This document shows positions 33,612 to 42,749 of a stretch of DNA of 64,000 bases, one piece after another. Source of the DNA: Sphingopyxis witflariensis (GTDB lineage Bacteria > Pseudomonadota > Alphaproteobacteria > Sphingomonadales > Sphingomonadaceae); contig NZ_NISJ01000001.1 in the NCBI RefSeq assembly GCF_002205635.1, positions 496,001-560,000 of the forward strand, read 5' to 3'. A program made the translations under genes and the position numbers. Position 1 is the stretch's first letter. Every line of letters starts with the position of its first letter. Below the pieces are notes generated by a model. That model searched no databases, had not been told where the DNA came from, and saw only the letters and a program-made list of their open reading frames with translations.

Positions 33612-34805
33612 TCAGAGACCCAAAACCATCTTCGCGATGATGTTGCGCTGAATCTCGTTTGACCCGCCATAGATCGTCGTCTTGCGCGTGTTGAAATAGG
33701 TCGGGGCGGCGCGATGGGCATAATCGGGCCCGATCGGGTGCTGATTGTCGCCTTCTCCGAAACCGCGGAAGTAAGGCGCGCCATAATGGCCGACCGCTTC
33801 CAGCGCCAATTCGGTTAGGCGCTGCTGGATTTCCGAACCCTTGATCTTGAGCAGGCTCGATTCCGGCCCCGGACCACGGTTGGCATTCGGACCGGCAAGG
33901 CTGCGCAGTTCGGTGAATTCCAGCGCGGTCAGGTCAATTTCCAGCTCGGCGATCTTGCGCTTGAAAAAGGCGTTGGCGAGCAGCGGCTTGTCGCCGTCGA
34001 CTTCGGTGCGGGCGATGTCCTTCACCTTTTCGATCGCGCGCTTCGACGCTGCGACACCGGCGATGCCGGTGCGTTCGTGCGCGAGCAGGAACTTGGCGCA
34101 GGTCCAGCCCTTATTCTCTTCGTAAACGCGCTGCGACTGCGGAACGCGGACGTCCTCCAGCCACACTTCATTGACTTCATGCTCGCCGCCCAGCGTGATG
34201 ATCGGGCGCACGGTGATGCCGGGCGACTTCATGTCGATCAGCAGGAACGAAATGCCTTCCTGCTGCTTGGCATCCTTGTCGGTGCGGACGAGGAAGAAGC
34301 CCCAGTCGGCATGCTGCGCCAGCGTCGTCCAGGTCTTCTGGCCGTTGACGATATAATCGTCGCCGTCGCGAACTGCGGTGGTGCGCAGCGAAGCAAGGTC
34401 GGACCCCGAACCGGGTTCCGAATAGCCCTGACACCACCAATCCTCGCCCGACAGGATGCGCGGCAGGAAATGGGCTTTCTGTTCGGGGGTGCCGAAGGTG
34501 TAGATCACCGGGCCGACCATCGCGAGGCCAAAGGGCATCAAGCGGATGCAGTCGGCGCGTGCAGTTTCCTCGGACCAGATGAACCGCTGCGTCGGGGTCC
34601 AGCCGGTACCGCCATATTCGACGGGCCATGCGGGGGCGACCCAGCCTTTTTTGTGAAGGATGCGATGCCAGGAGAGGAAATCCTCCTTGGACATTTCTTC
34701 GCCCTCGTCCTGCCTTTCGCGCAGTTCGGGCGGATAATTTTCGGCGATGAACTGGCGGACTTCCTGCTGGAAAGCCAGATCTTCGGGGCTGAACTCCATG
34801 TCCAT
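33612..34805 (-). CDS. Acyl-CoA dehydrogenase family protein (subunit 2 of an adjacent pair)
   Basis: 397 residues from the ATG at 34805 (MDMEFSPEDLAFQQEVRQF); an open frame reaches 34946 but the added residues are not conserved. Features include EYGGTGWTPTQRFIWSEE in the N-terminal domain, YSEPGSGSDLASLRT in the FAD/substrate domain and YGGSNEIQRNIIAKMVLG at the C-terminus, which is typical. It is upstream of, and co-directional with, the other acyl-CoA dehydrogenase. Together they may form a heterotetramer for branched, ring or steroid-type acyl-CoA. ETF subunits are not in the window. Confidence 0.92.
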   Translation of the reverse strand: MDMEFSPEDLAFQQEVRQFIAENYPPELRERQDEGEEMSKEDFLSWHRILHKKGWVAPAWPVEYGGTGWTPTQRFIWSEETARADCIRLMPFGLAMVGPVIYTFGTPEQKAHFLPRILSGEDWWCQGYSEPGSGSDLASLRTTAVRDGDDYIVNGQKTWTTLAQHADWGFFLVRTDKDAKQQEGISFLLIDMKSPGITVRPIITLGGEHEVNEVWLEDVRVPQSQRVYEENKGWTCAKFLLAHERTGIAGVAASKRAIEKVKDIARTEVDGDKPLLANAFFKRKIAELEIDLTALEFTELRSLAGPNANRGPGPESSLLKIKGSEIQQRLTELALEAVGHYGAPYFRGFGEGDNQHPIGPDYAHRAAPTYFNTRKTTIYGGSNEIQRNIIAKMVLGL

Positions 34806-34976
34806 GACGATTCTCCCTTGGGCAATGGCGCCCTTATAATAAGCGCTCACCTTTACGTAAACGGTAAGTTGCGGGCTGCAACTCTTTCCTTGCCGTCCAG
34901 AATGCGCGCAACCACATGGCTTGTCCAGCGCCCCCACCCGGCCCATGATGACCGAAAGACCATGGGGGGATGGACG

Positions 34977-36053
34977 ATGACCAAAGGCAAGCGCGCGGCG
35001 CTGTGGGGACTGTTATTGCTCGGGATAGCGGGGGCAACGGCCTTCCTGTTCCAAAGGCCGATCGGGGCGTGGCTGTTCGAACGCGGGGTCGAGCGGAACT
35101 TGGCCCGCGATCCGCTCGCTAGCCTGCCCGACGGACTCCATCTCGCGCTGTGCGGCACCGGATCGCCCCTGCCCAACCGCAATCGCGCAGGGCCTTGCAC
35201 CGTGGTGATCGCAGGCAAGTCGATGTTTGTCGTCGATGCCGGCGAAGGCAGCGCGCGCAATATTTCGCTGATGGGGCTGCCCAACGGGCAAATCCGCGCG
35301 CTGTTCCTCACCCATTTTCACTCGGATCATATCGACGGCATGGGGCCGATGATGTTGCTGCGCTGGACCGGGGCGAACCATGAAAGCCCCCTTCCCGTCT
35401 ATGGCCCGACGGGGGTCGATGGAGTGATTGCAGGCTTCAACGCCGCTTACGCCGCCGACAACGGCTATCGCACCGCGCATCACGGCATCGTCAACACACC
35501 GCCCGAGGCCGCGGGTGCGACCGCGATGGCGTTTGGCGATCCCGACAGACCGGTCGTTATCTATGAAGCCGACGGGCTGAAGGTCACCGCCTTTCCGGTC
35601 GACCATCGCCCGGTCCATCCTGCGGTCGGTTATCGCTTCGACTATAAGGGACGCAGCATCGTGCTCAGCGGCGATACCGCGCCGTCAAAGTCGGTCGAAA
35701 GTGCCGCAAGGGGCGCCGACCTGCTCGTCCATGAGGCGCTGGAACCGGCAATGGTCGATGAACTCGTCCGCGGATTGGCCAAAGCCGGCCGCAAACAGAC
35801 ATCCGAAATCATGCACGACATTCTCGACTATCATGCCAGCCCCGCGCAGGCCGCCGCCAGCGCAAAGGCTGCGGGCGTCAAGATGCTGGTCCTCAGCCAT
35901 ATCGTGCCGCCGCTGCCGTCATCCTATTTCAACGCCGCCTTCCTCGGTGACGCGAAGAAGCGCTTCGACGGCCCGATCATCATCGGCGAGGACGGGCAAT
36001 ATTTCTCGCTTCCGGCTGGGAGCAAGGAAATCGAACGCGGCAGCTGGTTTTAA
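34977..36053 (+). CDS. Metallo-beta-lactamase-fold hydrolase with N-terminal membrane anchor
   Basis: 358 residues. The N-terminus (KRAALWGLLLLGIAGATAFLF) is a membrane anchor or uncleaved signal. The zinc motif HFHSDHIDG (in FLTHFHSDHIDGMGP) and downstream VDHRPVHPAV and VLSGDTAPSKS resemble the RNase Z/arylsulfatase branch of the fold rather than antibiotic-degrading enzymes. Likely substrates are phosphodiesters or sulfate esters. The gene is divergent from the acyl-CoA dehydrogenase pair. Substrate unknown. An open frame to 34077 runs antisense through the dehydrogenase and is not part of the gene. Confidence 0.83.
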   Translation: MTKGKRAALWGLLLLGIAGATAFLFQRPIGAWLFERGVERNLARDPLASLPDGLHLALCGTGSPLPNRNRAGPCTVVIAGKSMFVVDAGEGSARNISLMGLPNGQIRALFLTHFHSDHIDGMGPMMLLRWTGANHESPLPVYGPTGVDGVIAGFNAAYAADNGYRTAHHGIVNTPPEAAGATAMAFGDPDRPVVIYEADGLKVTAFPVDHRPVHPAVGYRFDYKGRSIVLSGDTAPSKSVESAARGADLLVHEALEPAMVDELVRGLAKAGRKQTSEIMHDILDYHASPAQAAASAKAAGVKMLVLSHIVPPLPSSYFNAAFLGDAKKRFDGPIIIGEDGQYFSLPAGSKEIERGSWF

Positions 36054-36086
36054 AAAAAACGCGCGATTGATGCGCATCCCCCTCAT

Positions 36087-36173
36087 CCGTTTGCCCTGAG
36101 CCTGTCGAAGAGCTGTTCTTTCTTTCCGCGCCGCAGAAGAAGAACAGTGCTTCGACAGGCTCAGCACGAACGG
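36087..36173. repeat. Long palindromic repeat, GAGCCTGTCGAAG family
   Basis: An imperfect inverted repeat of about 87 bases. Outer arms read CCGTTTGCCCTGAGCCTGTC and, returning, GACAGGCTCAGCACGAACGG. Related units lie at 48361-48448 and 54565-54677. All are in intergenic gaps, consistent with a REP-like family. Here it lies between convergent genes and may also act as a terminator. Confidence 0.75.
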
Positions 36174-36179
36174 CTCATA

Positions 36180-37055
36180 TTATTCAGCCACTTCCAGCTT
36201 GTCCTGCGTCCGCAATTCGAAATCGGACGCATCGTGCCGTTCATGGAGCTGGCTCGCCGGATCGCCCATTACGCGATTGACCATGCGCCCGCGCTTCACC
36301 GCCGGTCGCGCCGCAATCTGGTCGGTCCAGCGCTGGACATGCTTGTAATCCTGCACCTGCAAAAACTCGCCCGCCTCATAGACCAGCCCCTTGGCGAGTG
36401 CGCCATACCAGGGCCAGATCGCCATATCGGCGATCGTGTAATCGGCGCCCGCGATATATTCGCTTTCCGCCAAACGCCGGTCGAGTACGTCCAGCTGGCG
36501 CTTCACCTCCATCGCATAACGATCGATCGGATATTCCTGCTTGGTCGGCGCATAGGCATAGAAATGGCCGAAGCCGCCGCCCAGGAAAGGCGTGCTGCCC
36601 ATCTGCCACATCAGCCATGACAGCGTTTCGGCGCGTTTGGCGACGTCGGTGGGCAAAAATGCGCCGAACTTCTCGGCGAGGTGGATCAGAATCGCCCCCG
36701 ATTCAAACACCCGGATCGGCTCGGGGCCGCTGCGATCGACAAGGACGGGGATCTTGCTGTTCGGATTGGCGGCCACATAGCCGCTCGAAAACTGATCGCC
36801 CTCATTGATGCGGATCAGCCAGGCGTCATATTCGGCGCCGCTATGTCCCGCCGCGAGCAATTCCTCGAGCATCACCGTCACCTTCACCCCATTGGGTGTG
36901 CCGAGCGAATAGAGCTGGAGCGGATGCTTGCCGATCGGTAGCTCCTTGTCGTGCGTCGGCCCGGCGATCGGGCGATTGATATTCGCGAAGCGTCCGCCGC
37001 TTTCCTTGTCCCATGTCCAGATCTTCGGCGGCACATATTCGCTGTTGTCGGTCAT
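36180..37055 (-). CDS. yghU: Glutathione-dependent disulfide-bond oxidoreductase / nu-class glutathione transferase, YghU type
   Basis: 291 residues. The N-terminal extension YVPPKIWTWD and the thioredoxin-fold segment LQLYSLGTPNGVKVTVMLEE are characteristic of YghU. NPNSKIPVLVD precedes the cis-Pro, and RVFESGAILIHLAEKFG is the glutathione-binding Glu-Ser region. A helical C-terminal domain follows. The E. coli homologue reduces disulfides with two bound glutathiones and lacks a catalytic Tyr/Ser/Cys. The gene stands alone here, between repeats and a co-directional CoA-transferase gene upstream of it is not overlapping. Confidence 0.92.
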   Translation of the reverse strand: MTDNSEYVPPKIWTWDKESGGRFANINRPIAGPTHDKELPIGKHPLQLYSLGTPNGVKVTVMLEELLAAGHSGAEYDAWLIRINEGDQFSSGYVAANPNSKIPVLVDRSGPEPIRVFESGAILIHLAEKFGAFLPTDVAKRAETLSWLMWQMGSTPFLGGGFGHFYAYAPTKQEYPIDRYAMEVKRQLDVLDRRLAESEYIAGADYTIADMAIWPWYGALAKGLVYEAGEFLQVQDYKHVQRWTDQIAARPAVKRGRMVNRVMGDPASQLHERHDASDFELRTQDKLEVAE

Positions 37056-37129
37056 CGAGAGCTCCTGCGCTGAATTTTATACTGACCGGTATTTAACCGG
37101 CCATCGCCGTGCCGTCCACCCTCGCGGAC

Positions 37130-38308
37130 TCAAATAATCCTATTCGCCCGCAAAGCCGAAATCGCTTCGGCGTCATATCCCAGTTCCGACAGGATCGCGT
37201 CGCTATGCTCGCCGAGTTGCGGCGCGCGTTGTGGCTCGGCCTTGCCGCTGCCGGAAAGCTGAATCGGCGCGCGGATCACGGGAATTTCCGCCGGGGTGCC
37301 GGGATAGGATATCGGTTCGACCAGCCCCATCGCTGCGACCTGCGGCTGCGCCAGCGCTTCACCCGCGCGCAATACCGGTGCCGCGGGAACGCGCGCGGCG
37401 CCCATTTCGGCGATCGCCTCGGCGCTCGTCCGCTCGATGCACCAGCGCTGCATGATCGCGCTCAACTCCGCGCCATTGTCGCCGCGCAAAATGTCGCTCG
37501 CGTAAAGCGGATCATCGACCAGTTCGGCACGCTCGACCAGTTCGGCCCAACGCGCAAAAATAGCATTGCCGACGATCTGTGTGACGATCCAGCCATCGCG
37601 GGTGCGAAAAATGTCGGTTGGCCCCGAACTGAAGGCGCGATTGCCGATCGGGCGCCGCTCGATGCCGTTCAGCGCATGGTCGATCGTCAGCGCGTTGGTC
37701 ATGGTCAGCGCGGTGCCGAGCAGCGACCCCGACACGCATTGCCCCTTCCCCGTCACCTCGCGTTCGCGCAGCGCGACCATGACGCCAAAGGCGCTGTGCA
37801 GCGCGGTGCCGAAATCGACATAATTGACTTGTGCGCGATGCGGCTGGTCGGCCGTCCCGGTCAGATGCACCGCGCCCGACATCGCCTGCCCGACCGCATC
37901 GAAGCCGACATTTTGCGCCAGCGGCCCTTCGCTGCCAAATGCCGACGCCGTTGCCAGGATGATGCGCGGATTGATCGCCGACAGGCTGTCATAGTCGAGC
38001 CCCAGCTTGACCATGGCTTCGTGCGGCAGGTTGGCGACCACGACATCGGCGGTTTCGACCAGCCGGCGGACGATCTCACGCCCTTGCGGGCTACCGGGTT
38101 TCAGCGTCAGGCCGCGTTTCGCCCGGTTCATCTGCATGAACATCGCGCCCGAGCCATCTTCCGCCACCGGGACCGAAAATCGATCATCATTGCCGCCCGG
38201 CGCTTCGATGCGGATAACGTCGGCGCCATAGTCGGCGAGCAGCGCGGCGCAATAAGGACCTGCGATATAGCGGCCGAAATCCAGCACTCTTATTCCCGTC
38301 AGCGGCAC
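37130..38308 (-). CDS. CaiB/BaiF-family CoA transferase (class III)
   Basis: About 392 residues. I chose the GTG at 38308, with GGGGAG upstream and the canonical start PLTGIRVLDFGRYIAGP; another GTG at 38353 would add 15 residues. Family motifs include VIRIEAPGGNDDRF, AKRGLTLKPGS (CoA binding) and DVVVANLPHEAMVKLGLDY, followed by the AMSG region. These enzymes move CoA between carboxylic acids. With the nearby acyl-CoA dehydrogenases it may belong to a catabolic set. The next gene on the right is divergent. Confidence 0.9.
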   Translation of the reverse strand: MPLTGIRVLDFGRYIAGPYCAALLADYGADVIRIEAPGGNDDRFSVPVAEDGSGAMFMQMNRAKRGLTLKPGSPQGREIVRRLVETADVVVANLPHEAMVKLGLDYDSLSAINPRIILATASAFGSEGPLAQNVGFDAVGQAMSGAVHLTGTADQPHRAQVNYVDFGTALHSAFGVMVALREREVTGKGQCVSGSLLGTALTMTNALTIDHALNGIERRPIGNRAFSSGPTDIFRTRDGWIVTQIVGNAIFARWAELVERAELVDDPLYASDILRGDNGAELSAIMQRWCIERTSAEAIAEMGAARVPAAPVLRAGEALAQPQVAAMGLVEPISYPGTPAEIPVIRAPIQLSGSGKAEPQRAPQLGEHSDAILSELGYDAEAISALRANRII

Positions 38309-38448
38309 GCCTTGCTCTCCCCTGTTCCTTTTGTCCCTTGGGCTAGCAGCCACCCGTCGACCCTGCCAGTTCTTCGTCGAAACCTGTCACTTGCATGTTC
38401 GCATGCGCGCCATATGGTCACAGCAATATTTCAAACGGGGATAATAAC

Positions 38449-41400
38449 ATGACGCGCTCCGCACTCGCCCTTCTGACAGCACTCGCCTGTTCCACCTCCG
38501 CCTTCGCGCAAACCGCAACGGTGATGGAAACCAAGCCCGAAAAATGGGACGTCAACGCTCCCCCCGGCCTGACGACGCGCAAGGTTCCGATCGCGGTCGA
38601 TGAAGGCAGCTGGATGAATGTCGATGTTGCCCCCGACGGGCGGACAATCGCCTTCGACCTGCTCGGCGATATCTACACCATGCCGATCGAGGGCGGGACA
38701 CCCACGCGCATCGCCGCGGGGCTCGCCTTTGAACATCAGCCGCGCTTCTCGCCCGACGGCAAGCGCATCGCCTTCGTTTCCGACGCAGGCGGCGGCGACA
38801 ATATCTGGCTGATGAACCGCGACGGCAGCGACCGGCGCCAACTGAGCAAGGAGGATTTCCGCCTGCTCAACCAGCCGAGCTGGGCCCCCGACGGTCAGTT
38901 CATCGTCGCCAAAAAGCATTTCACCACCGGGCGCTCGCTCGGCACCGGTGAGGTGTGGATGTACCATGTCTCGGGCGGCGCGGGCGTGCCGCTGGTCAAG
39001 AAACCGAACGAGAAGCACCAGAAGGAACTCGGCGAGCCCGTCGTCACCCCCGACGGCAAGGGCGTCTATTACACCCGCAACGTCACGCCCGGTCCGATCT
39101 TCGAATATGCGCAGGACAGCAACACCGACCTGTTCCACATCGAACGCTATGATCTGAACGACGGCAAGGTCACGACCATCGCCGCAGGCGCGGGCGGCGC
39201 GGTGCGTCCGACGCCGTCACCCGACGGCAAGCGCCTCGCCTTCGTCCGCCGCGAGGGCGCGCATTCGAAACTCTACGTCAAGGATCTCGCCTCGGGCGCC
39301 GAGCGCAAAGTCTATGATGCGCTCGATCAGGATGTGCAGGAAACCTGGGCGGTCACCGGCGTCTATCCCAATATGGCGTGGACCCCCGATAGCGGCGCGA
39401 TCCTCTTCTGGGCCGGCGGCAAGCTCCGCCGCGTCGCGGGCACCGGCGGCGACGCGCGGGTCATCCCGTTCAACATCAACGACGACCGTGTGATCATCGA
39501 CGCGACCCACCCCGCGGTCGAGGTCGCGCCCGACAGCTTCACGACGCAAATGCCGCGCTGGGCCGAAGTGTCGCCCGACGGGCGCAGCGTCGTATTTGAA
39601 ACGCTCGGAAAGCTGTGGGTCAAACCCGCGACCGGTGGCACCGCGCGGCGTCTGACATCGACCAAGGATGACGCCTTCGAGCTCTGGCCCAGCTGGTCGC
39701 GCGACGGGCGTTCGGTCGTGTTCATCCGCTGGACCGACGCCGGGCTCGGCGAAATTCACGTCGCGGGCGCCGGTGGCGGCACCTCGCGCAAGGTCACGGC
39801 GGTTCCGGGCCATTATGCCGAACCGCGCTTCTCGCCCGACGGCAAGACGATCGCCTTCGAACGGCGCAAGGGTGGTAGCCTGCGCTCCGAACGCTGGGGC
39901 GAAAATCCGGGCATTTACCGCATCGCCGCAACCGGTGGTACCGCCGAGCGTGTCAGCGACGACGGCGCCAAGCCGCAATTCGGCGCGTCGAACGACCGTA
40001 TCTTCATGGTCACTGCCGGCGACGGCAAAAGCCAGCTCGTCAGCACCGATTTGGGTGGTCAGGACAAGCGCGTCCATGCTGGCGGCGAACTGGTCAGCGA
40101 CTATGAAATTTCGCCCGACGGCCGCACGTTGGCCTTCCGCCAGAATTACGACGCCTATGTCACTCCCCTGATGCCCGGTGGTCAGGATGTGTCGCTCGGC
40201 ACCAAGAGCGGCGCGCTTCCCGTCACCTGCGTCAGCGGCAGCGGCGCCGACTATATTCACTGGTCGAATGGCGGCAACCGCCTCCACTGGAGTAGCGGCC
40301 CGACCCTGTTCAGCGCCGACCTAGCCAGCCTGTTTGCGACCGCCCCGACCGATGACAAGGCGCCCAAATTCACCCCGCCCACCGATGGCGTCTCGCTGTC
40401 GATGACGCAGGCGGCGGCGAAGCATAAGGGCGCGGTGCTGATCACCGGCGCGAAGATCGTCACCATGGCAGGCGCCGACGGCGGCATCCTCGACAATGGC
40501 GCGATCCTGATCGAGGGCGACCGCATCGCCGCGATCGGCCCCGCGGGCACGATCAGCGTCCCCGCCGGAACGGTGACGATCGACGCGACCGGCAAGACGA
40601 TCATCCCCGGCTTCGTCGACGCTCATGCCCACGGCCCCCACGGCGACGACGAACTGGTGCCGCAGCAGAACTGGTCCGAAATCGTCAACCTCGCCATGGG
40701 AACGACGACCAGCCACAATCCGTCGTCGCGCGCGTCGGAAATTTTCGTCTCGTCCGAAATGCAGCGCGCCGGGCTGATCCTCGCGCCGCGCATCTTTTCG
40801 ACCGGCGAGATCATCTATGGCGCCAAGGCGGCGGGGGTCTATGCCGAAATCAACGGCTATGACGACGCCCTCGCACATGTTCGCCGCTTGAAGGCGCAGG
40901 GCGCCCACAGCGTCAAAAACTACAACCAGCCGCGCCGCGAACAGCGCCAGATGGTCGTCAAGGCGGCGCAGGCCGAGGGGATGACTGTCGTGCCCGAGGG
41001 CGGCTCGCTCTTCACGCAGGACGTCACGCTGATCCAGGACGGCAATTCGACGGTCGAGCATAATATCCCGCTCGATATCTTCTACAAGGATCTGGTCCAG
41101 CTCTGGGGCCAGACGAAGGTGGATTACACCCCGACCCTCGTCGTCACCTATGGCGGCCCCGCAGGGGACCCCTTTTGGCGCGCCCACACCAATGTCTGGG
41201 AGCAGCCGATCCTCGCCCGCCATATCCCGCCTGCCGAACTCACCGCGAACAACAAGCGCCGCGTGATCGCGCCCGAGGGCGACTATGTCGACGATGATTC
41301 GGCGCGCGAAGCGGGCAAGATCGCTGCCGTCGGCCGCAATGTCTCGATCGGCGCGCACGGCCAGCAGGCGGGTGTCGGCGCGCATTGGGAAATCTGGTCC

Positions 41401-41679
41401 TTCGTGCGCGGCGGCTGGAGCAATATCGACGCGCTGCGCGCCGCGACGATCATGCCCGCGACTGCGCTCGGCTATGCGAAGGACGTAGGCTCGCTCGAGA
41501 CGGGCAAGCTTGCCGACCTGTTAATTCTCGACGCCGATCCGACCGCAAACATCCGCAATAGCGAGCAGATCCACCGCGTGATGCTGGGTGGGCGGCTCTA
41601 TGATCCGCTGACGATGAACGAGGCAGAAACCGGGAATCGCAAGCGTCCCGCCTATTGGTGGGAGGCTGAAAAGCCCTGA
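38449..41679 (+). CDS. Exported beta-propeller (PD40/TolB-like)/amidohydrolase fusion protein
   Basis: 1076 residues. Signal peptide MTRSALALLTALACSTSAFA. Residues about 40-640 carry repeated propeller units of the PD40 type, for example APDGRTIAFDLLGDIYTMP, SPDGKRIAFVSDAGGGDNIW and SPDGKTIAFERRKGGS. Residues about 680-1060 form an amidohydrolase with metal-binding HAHGPHGDDE and the typical end GSLETGKLADLLILDADP. The start has no strong ribosome site. This domain pairing is known in exported proteins of many bacteria, probably hydrolysing peptides or amide compounds in the periplasm; the substrate is unknown. It is divergent from the CoA-transferase gene. Confidence 0.88.
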   Translation: MTRSALALLTALACSTSAFAQTATVMETKPEKWDVNAPPGLTTRKVPIAVDEGSWMNVDVAPDGRTIAFDLLGDIYTMPIEGGTPTRIAAGLAFEHQPRFSPDGKRIAFVSDAGGGDNIWLMNRDGSDRRQLSKEDFRLLNQPSWAPDGQFIVAKKHFTTGRSLGTGEVWMYHVSGGAGVPLVKKPNEKHQKELGEPVVTPDGKGVYYTRNVTPGPIFEYAQDSNTDLFHIERYDLNDGKVTTIAAGAGGAVRPTPSPDGKRLAFVRREGAHSKLYVKDLASGAERKVYDALDQDVQETWAVTGVYPNMAWTPDSGAILFWAGGKLRRVAGTGGDARVIPFNINDDRVIIDATHPAVEVAPDSFTTQMPRWAEVSPDGRSVVFETLGKLWVKPATGGTARRLTSTKDDAFELWPSWSRDGRSVVFIRWTDAGLGEIHVAGAGGGTSRKVTAVPGHYAEPRFSPDGKTIAFERRKGGSLRSERWGENPGIYRIAATGGTAERVSDDGAKPQFGASNDRIFMVTAGDGKSQLVSTDLGGQDKRVHAGGELVSDYEISPDGRTLAFRQNYDAYVTPLMPGGQDVSLGTKSGALPVTCVSGSGADYIHWSNGGNRLHWSSGPTLFSADLASLFATAPTDDKAPKFTPPTDGVSLSMTQAAAKHKGAVLITGAKIVTMAGADGGILDNGAILIEGDRIAAIGPAGTISVPAGTVTIDATGKTIIPGFVDAHAHGPHGDDELVPQQNWSEIVNLAMGTTTSHNPSSRASEIFVSSEMQRAGLILAPRIFSTGEIIYGAKAAGVYAEINGYDDALAHVRRLKAQGAHSVKNYNQPRREQRQMVVKAAQAEGMTVVPEGGSLFTQDVTLIQDGNSTVEHNIPLDIFYKDLVQLWGQTKVDYTPTLVVTYGGPAGDPFWRAHTNVWEQPILARHIPPAELTANNKRRVIAPEGDYVDDDSAREAGKIAAVGRNVSIGAHGQQAGVGAHWEIWSFVRGGWSNIDALRAATIMPATALGYAKDVGSLETGKLADLLILDADPTANIRNSEQIHRVMLGGRLYDPLTMNEAETGNRKRPAYWWEAEKP

Positions 41680-41770
41680 ACTTTCCCTTTATTTCTGCGG
41701 GGGATCGCGATTTTGTGACGAGAGGGTTGCATCATCATCAGACCCCCGCTAGGGGCGTCAGCCTCAGCGA

Positions 41771-41860
41771 GGAGAGTTGGCTGAGTGGTCGAAAGCGTCG
41801 CACTCGAAATGCGAAGTGCCGGCAACGGTACCGAGGGTTCGAATCCCTCACTCTCCTCCA
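41771..41860 (+). tRNA. tRNA-Ser (anticodon CGA)
   Basis: The acceptor arms GGAGAGT and ACTCTCC pair fully. The anticodon stem TCGCA/TGCGA holds the loop CTCGAAA, so the anticodon is CGA (41805-41807), reading UCG. A long variable arm (AGTGCCGGCAACGGTACC) is typical of tRNA-Ser, and the T arm is GAGGG-TTCGAAT-CCCTC. CCA is encoded. The discriminator base reads T, whereas G is usual in bacterial tRNA-Ser. Confidence 0.95.
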
Positions 41861-41894
41861 GTTTTTCCATTTTCGACCGATGGATAGACGGTAC

Positions 41895-41920
41895 GCCGTC
41901 CCGGATCACTCCGGGACGGC
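41895..41920. terminator. Hairpin between the tRNA and the convergent YIP1 gene
   Basis: GCCGTCCCGG-ATCACT-CCGGGACGGC is a perfect 10-base stem. It lies 35 bases after the tRNA and just beyond the stop of the minus-strand YIP1 gene, so it can serve either transcript. Confidence 0.6.
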
Positions 41921-41929
41921 TCCGCCCCT

Positions 41930-42559
41930 TCACATAAACGCGGAGGGTGCCGCCAGACTGGCGACGATCACGCCGATGATCAGGAAAATCACCACTGCGG
42001 CGATGACCACGACGATCGTGTAGCCCGCCGCCTTGTCTTCCGGCACCTTCATCAGGATCGGGAGCCCGAGATAGAGAAGATAAAGGCCGTAGAGGCCGGC
42101 CAATATCCCGAGGATGGCCAGCGAGGGGATCAGCCCGAAAATACCCGCGAGCCACCCTGCGGTCGCCGAATAAGCCGCAACCTTCAATGCCTGAACCTGA
42201 TTCTTCTGGCCGCCGAAATTCGGCGCGAGCGCGTCGATGATCAGCGCGAGGACGAATATCGTCGCCAGCGCCAGGCCATAAGACAGGACCGCCGACGTCA
42301 GCGCGGACCCCAAAGAAGGACGGAAGGTCACGCCGAAGGCGCCATAGCCAAAGACCTGCCCGCCAATAAGCTGCGCGATCGGGCCAATGGCCGCGAGGAG
42401 CACCACATAGGGCACATAGATCGACTGCACCGTTGCCGGCTCGGTATCGATCGCGGCCCATGTTTCCTTCGGTTTGAGAAGGATGTTCTTGGCGCGTTCG
42501 ATAACGCCGGATGCCGGGGTAACCGGTGGAGTAGGATTGCTCGACGGAGTTTCGTTCAT
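41930..42559 (-). CDS. YIP1-family membrane protein
   Basis: 209 residues from the ATG at 42559, with AAGGG upstream; an open frame to 42583 is less likely. An acidic, Pro-rich N-terminus precedes VIERAKNILLKPKETWAAID, typical of the bacterial YIP1 family. About five hydrophobic helices follow (VPYVVLLAAIGPIAQLI, GLALATIFVLALIIDAL and others). The function of bacterial members is not established. The gene stands alone. Confidence 0.85.
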   Translation of the reverse strand: MNETPSSNPTPPVTPASGVIERAKNILLKPKETWAAIDTEPATVQSIYVPYVVLLAAIGPIAQLIGGQVFGYGAFGVTFRPSLGSALTSAVLSYGLALATIFVLALIIDALAPNFGGQKNQVQALKVAAYSATAGWLAGIFGLIPSLAILGILAGLYGLYLLYLGLPILMKVPEDKAAGYTIVVVIAAVVIFLIIGVIVASLAAPSAFM

Positions 42560-42749
42560 CAGATGCCCTTCCCTTGTTGCCATTCAAGACGGTTCCGATC
42601 CCGACCCGGATCGGGTGGAGGTCGCAAGGGCAGGCTAGCCCAGACGGCCAACAGCTCAGTAATCTGCATCACAGCCGGATTCGGCTTGTCATCCGGACGC
42701 CCGAGTGTAACGGGCTTTAAACAAATATAAACAGCCATAAATTGAGCGC

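Noticed and set aside
33612..36053. A long plus-strand frame (from 34077) that would join the hydrolase to antisense dehydrogenase sequence
   Set aside because: Only the part from 34977 shows a membrane anchor and the zinc motif; the upstream part is antisense to a conserved dehydrogenase.
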